Source: RUG12395 sp045541735
Lineage (GTDB): Bacteria; Bacillota; Clostridia; Oscillospirales; CAG-272
Assembly: GCA_045541735.1 (NCBI GenBank)
Contig: JAZQJQ010000017.1
Location: 1-11,611 of the forward strand
Direction of reading: 5' to 3'
DNA: 11,611 nucleotides
A program made the translations under genes and the position numbers. The notes below the pieces were generated by a model. That model was not told the origin of the DNA. It saw nothing but the letters and a program-made list of their open reading frames with translations, and searched no databases. This document shows positions 1 to 9,100 of this stretch, one piece after another (the stretch's first letter is position 1; the number at the start of each line of letters is the position of its first letter).

Positions 1-165
1 CATCGTTTCTACGGTATAGTCGGTTACGGTGTAGGTCCTGCCGCCGAACTCGAATACTGCGTAAACGTCGGTAAAGCCTGCAGCATCAAGAGCCGCCTTA
101 TTTGCCTTGAAGTTTACTGCAATGTTGTTGTAAAGCGAAAGCGATGCGGAGAGGAATTTGATCTC
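1..165 (-). other. Start of a non-repeat C-terminal domain (residues 3393 to at least 3447)
   Basis: After the leucine-rich cap the sequence changes to FLSASLSLYNNIAVNFKAN, then VYAVFEFGGRTYTVTDYTVE. It has no leucine-rich repeat signature. The pattern suggests a compact beta-rich domain. From memory, similar segments (A-S-L-S-L-x-x-x-I-x-x-N-F-K with V-F-E-F-x-G-x-x-Y-T-V) end other large Clostridia surface proteins, but I cannot name a family with confidence. It is cut by the window edge. Confidence 0.5.
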
Positions 166-3100
166 AAAGGAAACGAATTCCCTTCCGGTTTCTGTTGCGT
201 ATTCCTCGGCGGGCGAGCCCTTAGGTGCTACTATTACAGCGCTTTCGGGTATTGCCGCATCGGGAAGCTCTACTACAGTGGAAAGAACGGTCACCTTTTC
301 AAGTGCTTCGCATCCGCTGAACACGTTCTCGCCGAGCGTGGTTACGCTAACGGGAATAGTGATCTGCTCGATAGCCTCGCATTCGCCAAACGCATACTTT
401 CCTATGCTTTCGATTCCGTTACCGTTTCCGTCGCTTATGAGCGAGAAGGTCGTTGCGGGTGCTTTGCCCTTGGGCATATCTACGTGCTTCAGATTCTTCA
501 TTCCGTGGAATGCATAGTCACCGATAGACGTTACGCCCTCTCTTACCGCAACACGTTCTATCATTTCTCTGAACTTCTGCCAAGGCTTGCCGTTTGCCTT
601 CTCGAAGTTCTTCATTGAGCCGTTTCCGTATATCTCAAGCGTACCGTCTTTATACATTACCCATATGAGGTTCTTCGCTCCGCCTTCGCCGCAGATACCG
701 GATGCAATTACGTTCTCCGCATCGGTTTCTACCGGCGGCTCGATAAAGAAGATATCCAGCTTGTTCTTTCTTGCGTATTCAACCGCTGTAGACTCGTAGA
801 ATCCGTAGAACTCGAATTCCTCGCCAACAGTTCCGAACACGTTATCTCCGAACTCTGCAGCTGTCGCGTAGATCTCTGCCTTTGCGAGGTCCGCACCTAC
901 GTTAAACGCGTTATTTCCGATATACGTTACGCCTTCGCATACCTTAACAGCCTTGATAGCGTCCGCATACTCTGCCCAAGGTGCGCTGCCCTCGCTGTAA
1001 TCGGGCATAGCGCCTTCGCCGCTTATCACAAGAGTTCCGTTTCCGGTTATGTACCAGAACAGTTTACGCGTTCCGTTATCAATGATATTGTCTTCGCTGT
1101 ACTTGATAATATCGGTAAAGCTCTCTTCGTTTATCTTGTCCGTAGCCATTACCTCATCGTAAATAGAGGAATGAATGAACAGCTGAGTTTCCGCAAACAA
1201 GGTAGCGCTTATGCATTCAACAAACGCAGAGGTACCGGAAAGTCCGTTAAATATAGTCAGTCCGTTGGCATCGGGACCGGTGATTCTGGAAGCGGCAGCA
1301 TTAAACGACTTTGAAATATCGAAATTCTCTGTCAAGACTATCTGTACGTCTCCGTGGAAGCCTGTTGTCTTCTTATCACCTGTAGTTACCCAATAGTCTA
1401 TAACCCCACCGTCCAAAATTACGAGTGCTGTATTAAGGTTGACCGCATTCGCAAGAGCACGGGTGCCGAATGCAAGCTTACCGATACGTGTATCACCGCT
1501 GATCTCGATGATAACTTTTCCGGTCATATCGCCGTTATTATTTGAACGAGGACCGCCGATGACCTCGGTGAAGTTACCGCTCTTAAGGGTGATGTGGGTA
1601 TCCTTGGAGTGATCGCAGGTAGAACCGGAGCCCTGATCTGCACCCACAAGGTAGAGTCCGGAAAGTGCATCGGGATTACCTTCCTTCTCGATCCTTACGT
1701 TATCACCGAAGGTAACGTGGTTGAAGCGTGCACGGATGAGCCAAGTGGACTTTGCAATGATAATGCTCATATTCTCGAAGGTGGTATCGCCGCCGAGAGC
1801 AAGGTGAGCAGTTTGGGAAGCGTATATACCGCCCTTGTAATCAACACCGTTGTACTTGGATGTAAGAGTGATGTGACCGGCGTGTGCATCTATTTTGTGA
1901 AGCTCATCGTGGTCGTACATATCAACAAATACGATAGTACCGTCCTCGTCACCCATTGCAGCAAAGGCAGCAACAAGATCTCCCATAGGCGTTTCGGGTG
2001 CAGAGCCGTCGCCGGTACCGCCGGTACCAACGTATACTACGTTTTGAATGGCTGAGAATTCGATCTCATTACTCTCGGCATAAGCTTCTGAGGTAGAACC
2101 GGCGTATCCATGGAGCACAAGGCTGTTTGCAGTATTTCCGAATACCTCGGTGCCAAACTCCGCAGTTTTGCTGAGCACCTTGACTTTAGCAAGAGCATCG
2201 CAACCGTAAAACGCCTTATCATTAATGCTCGTTACGCTGACGGGAATCGCTACGTCTTCCAATGAAGTAATTCCGCTGAATGCGTAAGCTCCTATGCTTG
2301 TTACGCCGTTTTCAATTGTAATTTCACTTATATCGGAAGCATGATCGATCCAGGGGGCAGGGGTTTCTGCACTGTAATCAGCCATAGCACCCGTACCCTC
2401 TATGGCAAGCACGCCGTCGTCATAAAGAGTCCAGCTGAGGTTGTTACCGTTTGCACCGCATTCTCCGGAGGCAACTTGCTTAAAGATCGCAACAAAGGTA
2501 TGACCGTTTGCATTGGCATACGTTTCTGCAGTGCTTCCCTTGTAGCCGGTGATCGTAAACCCTGTTGCACAGTCTTGGAATACGTTAGTGCCGAACTTAG
2601 CATTTTTTGTGAGCACTGTTGCGCTTTCAAGTTTCTTACAGTGAGCAAATGCATGATTTCCTATGCTAGTCACGTTTTCGGGTATGACAATGCTTGTAAG
2701 CGCCGTACACTGCCAGAACGCCTCTTCCGTAATAGTTCTAAGAGTCTCGGGCAATACGATTTCGGAAAGAGAGGTGCAACGAATAAACGCATCCTTACGC
2801 AACGTTGTAACACCTTCGGGAATCTCTATCTTGGTAAGTGATCTACAGGAGTCGAATGCAGAATGTCCTATAATTGTTACCCCATCTGGAATCTTATAGC
2901 TTGTTCCAGTCTTTGCAGGGGGATAGGCAACTATAGTCTTCATATCTTTAGTGAACAGAACACCATCCACAGCAACGTATGCTGTGTTTCCTTCTTCCAC
3001 ACTAAAGGATTCAAAATACGTACACTCGGAGAAAGCACGGTCCGTGATATTTGTTACACTTGCGGGTATCTCGTAGGTCGTTGCGGTCTTTCCACGCGGA

Positions 3101-6100
3101 TACGCAACAAGCGTTTTCAAATCCTTGCTGAAGAGTATTCCGTCAACAGCTACATACGATGCGCTATCTGCGTGAACGTCAAAGGCTGTAATAGATGAAC
3201 AACCCAAGAAGGCTCCGGTAACAACGTTTTTAACAGAAGCAGGTATTGTAAACCGGTTAAGAGAAACACAAGCCTGGAAGGCAAGAAGCTCTATGGTTTC
3301 GAGTCCTTCGGGAAGATCTATGCTTTTAAGGGCTGAGCAAGAGCAGAATGCATTACCACCTATGGTCTTTACACTTCCGGGGACAACAACGCTCGTGATT
3401 CTGAATAGGCCGTAGAATGCCGCCTTACCAATATAGGTGATACCGTTTGAAATAGTAAGTGTAGTTATCTGAGAGCGGTAAGAACGCCAAGGAGCATAAG
3501 GGCCGAAAACACTCCAATCCTTCATCGCGCCGGTGCCTTCAATAACAAGCTCACCGTTATCGTAAAGAGTCCAGGTGAGGTTATCGCCATCAGAACCGCA
3601 ATTTCCGGATGCTACCACCACAAGCGGAACTTCAATAACAACGAAGTTGATGCCGTTATCAGCCGCAAAGGTCTGCGCCGTACTTCCCTCGGCTCCGTAG
3701 ATGGTAAGGTCATCGGCACAATAATTGAACACACCGGGATCAAAAGTTGTATTTTTGTTATATACTGTTACGCTTCTGAGAGAATAGCACTCCTGAAACG
3801 CAAAGTTACCGATACTCGTTAACCCCGCAGGTATTTCTATGCTTGTAAGCGATGTGCATTCAATAAAAGCCCTGTGACCGATACTCGTTACACCCTCGGG
3901 TATCTTATAGCTTGTTGCAGCATTACCTGCAGGATATGCCACTAACGTCTTCATATCCTTTGTAAACAGTACTCCGTCTACGTCCACGTATGCTGTATTA
4001 CCCTCTGCTACTTCAATTGCGGTAAGTGCGGTACAACCGCAAAACACAAAGCCACCAATGCCGCTCAAGCTTGCAGGCAGCATTACCGACTTGATCGTAT
4101 AGTGCTCCCATAATGCATAATCGGCTATGCTTTCAACTCCAGCGGGAACAGCGAAACTTTCATCCGTCTTTCCGCAAGGATACGTGTGCAATTCCTTCAT
4201 ATCCTTGGAATACAGAATACCGTTTACGGACTTGTAATATGCGTTTCCGTCGGCAACGTCGATTTGAGTGAGAAGGTTGCAGGCGCCGAACGCTCTATAA
4301 TCGATAAAGGTTACGGAGGCGGGAATGGTGATGCTTGTGATATCGGACATCTGGAATGCCGCCTCGCCGATAGACTGTAAACCGGAAGGAAGCGAAACAG
4401 ATGTAAAACCACAGCGCCAGAATGCCCATCCACCTATAGAGGTTACGGTTTCCGGAATATCAACGTGCGTTAACACATTGAGTCCATAGAAAGCATCGTG
4501 GCCTATGCTCGTTACACCGCTATTGATGGTAAGCTTAGTAATATGAGCTGCATAACTGTACCAAGGTGCTTTTACGTAGTTGATGTCATAATCCATCATT
4601 TTTCCGGTGCCGCTTATAACAAGCTCGCCGTTGTTGTAAAGCTTCCAGGTGAGATTGTTGCCGTTTGCACCGCACTCTCCGGAGGCTAAGTATCCAGACA
4701 GCCCAACAAAACTATGTTCGTTCTGGTTTGCATAGGTCTGCGCAGTAGAGCCCTCATATCCGTAGATCGTAAATCCTTCAGCGGTGCTCTCAAACACATC
4801 CTCACCCATAGTTACCGTCTTATTATGGATGGTTGCGGACGTGAGCTTGCTGCACAGATTAAACGCCGAATTACCGACAGACAGAACGTTTGCGGGTATC
4901 TCAATGCTTGTAAGATTCTTGCAGTAATAGAATACCGAGTTACCGAGGCTTGTTACCGTTTTGGGTATTGTAACTGTTGTAAGCGCGGTACAGGTATTGA
5001 AAGCATCGCGCTCTATAGTCAGCAAGCCTTCGGGCATGTTTATATAGAGGAGCGAGGTACAACGCGCAAATGCATACTGCTCTATTGTCTCAAGACCGGA
5101 GGGGAGCTCTATCGACGTAAGCGAGGTGTTCTCATAGAACGCGTAAGCGCCGATAGCTGTTACCGTATTCGGCACAGTGAACGTGTAACCGGTCTTTTTT
5201 GCGGGATATGCAACTATTTTTGTCATATCAGCGGTATAGATAACACCGCCTGCGGCAACGTATTTGGTGTTGCCATCCTCTACCGCAAATGCGGTAAGGG
5301 CACGGTTCTTATAGAACGCATATCCGTTAAAATCTGTTACTGTAGCAGGAAGAGTATACGTTGTTTCCGTTTTTCCGGAAGGATATACAAACAGCTTTGT
5401 CATATCCTTGGAATAAAGGATTCCGTTTACGTCTGTGTATACCGTATTGCTCTCGTCAACGTTGATGGATTTAAGCGCTGTGCACGCTCTGAAAGCGTCG
5501 ACTGCAATATTTGTTACACTTGCAGGAATATTGATCTCGGAAATGTTCTTGCATTCAAAGAATGCGTAATCACCTATACTTGTCAATCCATCGGGCAAAG
5601 TAACCTTCCTGATATCGGAAGCATAACCGTACCAAGGCGAATACTCGTGACGTACCCAATCCGCCATTGCACCGGTTCCGCTTAAAACAAGCTCGCCGCT
5701 ATCGTAAAGTGTCCAGGTGAGGTTATCGCCATCAGAACCGCAGCTGCCGGATGCTATAACGTAAACGGGCAATGCAACAAAGGTGTTTCCGTGCTCGGTT
5801 GCATATGCCTGAGTTGTACTTCCCTCATAGCCGTGTAGCACAAGCTCGTCAGCAGTACTGCTAAATACATTAGCGTTTATTGTTGCGTTTGCATTGCGAA
5901 TGGTAACTTTTACAAGTGCGGTGCAATTCTGGAATGCGGTCGCGCCTATATTAGCTACGTTCTTAGAGATATTTATCTCGGTCAATGCCGAACAACCGTA
6001 GAATGCACCGGTGTTGATCGCAGTCAAGGTGCTCGGCAGACTTACGCTTGCAAGCGAGGTGCAATTACCAAATGCACGGCTTCCGACAGACGTTACGCCC

Positions 6101-9100
6101 TCGGGAATTACAATTCCAGCAAGTGCCCTGCATCCGGAGAACAGCGAATTGTTAATTGTTGTCAAGCCGGACGGCAGATTTATGCTTGTAAGTGAGGTAC
6201 AGTTCTGGAATGCTCCAAGAGCGATGGTCTTCAACGTGTCGGGCAATTTTACAGTTACCAGATTTGTGCTGTACGCAAATGCATAACTATTGGATATCGC
6301 CGTAACCGTATCGGGAACAACGTATTCGGTTGCAATCTTTGCCGGAGGATATGCAATAAGCGTTGTTTTGTTTGCATTAAACAGAACGCCGTCAACACTT
6401 GCGTAATACGCATTTTCAGCATCCACTGCAAATGCAGAAATAAGTTTGCAGGTTTGGAAAGCACCGTTCCCAATTGAACGCACATTCTTGGGAATGACCA
6501 TTTTCGCCAGATTGGAACAACCCATAAACGCATAAATACCAATACTTGTCAGACTGTCGGGAAGGTCAAACTGCGAAATCGAGCTGCAGTTCTGGAATGC
6601 GTAGCTGCCTATGCTTAATACGCCCTCGGGGATCGTTATCTCAGTCAGTTTTTTTGCGTAATTAAATGCGTAATTTTCGATTGACTTTACAGTTGAAGGA
6701 ACGGTGTAGCTCGTATCCGTTTTTCCTGCAGGATAACGTACAAGCTTTGTCTTGTCCGCGTTGAACAGAATTCCGTCAACCGAAGAATACACGGTGTGTA
6801 CTGCAGCTACCTCTATAGAGGTTAAATTACTTGCTCCGAATACGAAAGTAGAAGCAATCGTCGTAACGCTCGCGGGAATACTGATGGTTTCTATATTTGT
6901 AGATGCATTAAAGGCATACGCGCCGATAGAAGTAACGCCTTCTTTGATAATAACGGATTTGATGGAAGAACGCCAAGAGTACCAGGGTGCAGCGTTTGAT
7001 GTCGATGGCATAAAGGTCTTCATCTTGCCGGTGCCGCTGATTACAAGCTCACCGTCATCATATAGAGTCCAAGTTAGGTTGTCCCCCTCCGCACCGCAGG
7101 TGCCCGATGCAATAACGGGACGGTCGAAGCAAACGAAAATGTAACCTTTACTGTTCGCATAAGTCTCTGCTGTGCTTCCGCTGTATCCACAGATGGTCAG
7201 CGCGCCGGATTTTTTATCGAAAGCAGAGGCGCCAAAGATCATATCCTTGTTGTACACGTTCACGGTAGTGAGTTTGCTGCACAAATAGAATATTTCTCCG
7301 CTGATGGATCTGAGGTTTTTCGGAAGAGTTATTTCAGTGAGCGAGTTACAATAATAAAACGCCGCTCCACCCACACTTGTCAGGCTGTCAGGAAGCTTTA
7401 CAGAAGTAAGTGCATTGCAGGTGTTGAATGCATCGCGGTCAATGGTAGTAAGTCCCTCGGGGAGCTCAATACCTTTAAGCGCGGTACAGCACGCAAATGC
7501 ATAACTGCCCACCGTCTGCACTCCCATAGGAACAGTTACAGACGTCAAATAACTATTACCGTAAAAGGCATAGGAACCAATACTTGTAACACCGGAAGGA
7601 ATATCAAATGAAGTTGCGCGGTTTCCGGTAGGATAAACAACGAGTTTTGTTTTATCTATGCTGTAGATAACTCCGTCAACGGCAACGAAAGCAGTATTAC
7701 CTTCCTCTACGGTGAACTCTGTAATAGCAGAGCACTTATAGAACGCATATCCGGTAAAGGATGAGACAGTTGCGGGAAGCGTGTAAACCGTTGCAGTCTT
7801 TCCGGCAGGATATACTAACAATTTTGTAACGTCTTTTGAATAAAGAATACCGTCTATATCGGTATATGCCGTATTCTCTTCATTAACGTTTATAGCTGTC
7901 AGCCCTGTACAACTTCTAAAGGAATCAGGACCAATTGAAGCAACGCTTGCGGGAATATCTATGCTTGTTATGGCAGGGCAGGAGTTGAAGGCATAGTTGC
8001 CTATGCTTGTTATGCCTTCGGCGACCGTTACTTTTGTGATGAATGCACGGTATTTAAACCAAGGAGCGTTAACCTTGGCTGCCCAATTGAGCATTGCTCC
8101 AGTTCCCGCAATGGCAAGCTCGCCTGTGTCGTACAAGGTCCATGTGAGGTTATTGCCGTCAACACCGCACTCTCCGGAGGCGGTTATTCCATCATCCTCA
8201 GACGGGGGCGCTGCAACAAGGTTTAAATTATCAAAAAGTGCAGATATCGCAGCAAAAGAAGCCTTTTCAGCCGCGCCTGCCGTATAATTGAGGGTGGAAC
8301 CGTTTACTATAGCAGCTGTATTTTCGGCAGTGAACGAGGGATTTGCAGTTGCATCTGTTAAAGAAGCTGCCAAAATGTTACCGCCAAGCCAGTTAACGGT
8401 AAGACTGTTAACGGAGATCGGATCAAGCCCATTGTTAGCATCGGGAGAAGCAAGAACGTATCTGATGCTTGCGCTGTCCCGAACGGTTATCTCCACGTCT
8501 CCGCACGTTACGGCAGGTCTGTTAACGGAAGTATAGTATAATGCTCCAACTTCGGCATCGCCGCCGATAATGACCGTTGCCTTGCCGCTGTGGTTTCCTT
8601 CGGCAAGCTGACGGTTGTAAGGAGTGATAACCCAATTACTTCCGGAAAGAATGGTAATATTGCTCGGCTTATCGCAATCAAGATTATCGGAAGCAAGACC
8701 CGAACCGTTCTGGAATCCGCCCAGAACACTCAGTCCTTTGGCAAAGGATGAACCGTCGGTAGAGCCGTCAAAAGCAGCCTCAAAGCCTTCGCCAACGTAA
8801 AGGGCGTTGCACTGAGCGATCAAAAACCAGAAATTACCCTTGAGACGGACGTTTATATTGTCAAAACTCGTATCGCCGTAGAGGAAAAATCTGTATCCGC
8901 CGTTTACAACGTACTCCGCATCCGCGGCAGTGCGGTAGTCAACGCCTCCGTATACGGAAGTAATGGTGACCTTGCCGGTATACTCCAGCCAAGAATCAAA
9001 ATGTGCAGTCTGGGTGTAAGGTCCGCAGATGACTATGGTGCAATCCTTGGAAAGGTCAAGTACGTTGTACGCATCCATAAGGGTACCCAATGCTTTTTTG

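Noticed and set aside
2341..2841. Plus-strand frame of 166 codons and other antisense frames across 158-3198 and 6011-8536
   Set aside because: All lie inside the continuous minus-strand gene and have no independent support such as promoter, ribosome binding site or domain.
4714..5685. A long plus-strand open frame (323 codons) opposite cassette 3
   Set aside because: It is in codon register with the giant minus-strand gene. Its stops would correspond to sense codons TTA, CTA and TCA, which that gene rarely uses, so long antisense frames are expected. The translation is low-complexity and Cys/Arg/Tyr-rich, with no family match.
2041..8184. CRISPR array or DNA tandem repeat
   Set aside because: The periodic DNA signal (about 69 bases and about 1074 bases) is in frame, imperfect and explained by leucine-rich protein repeats. 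There are no identical short repeats with unique spacers.
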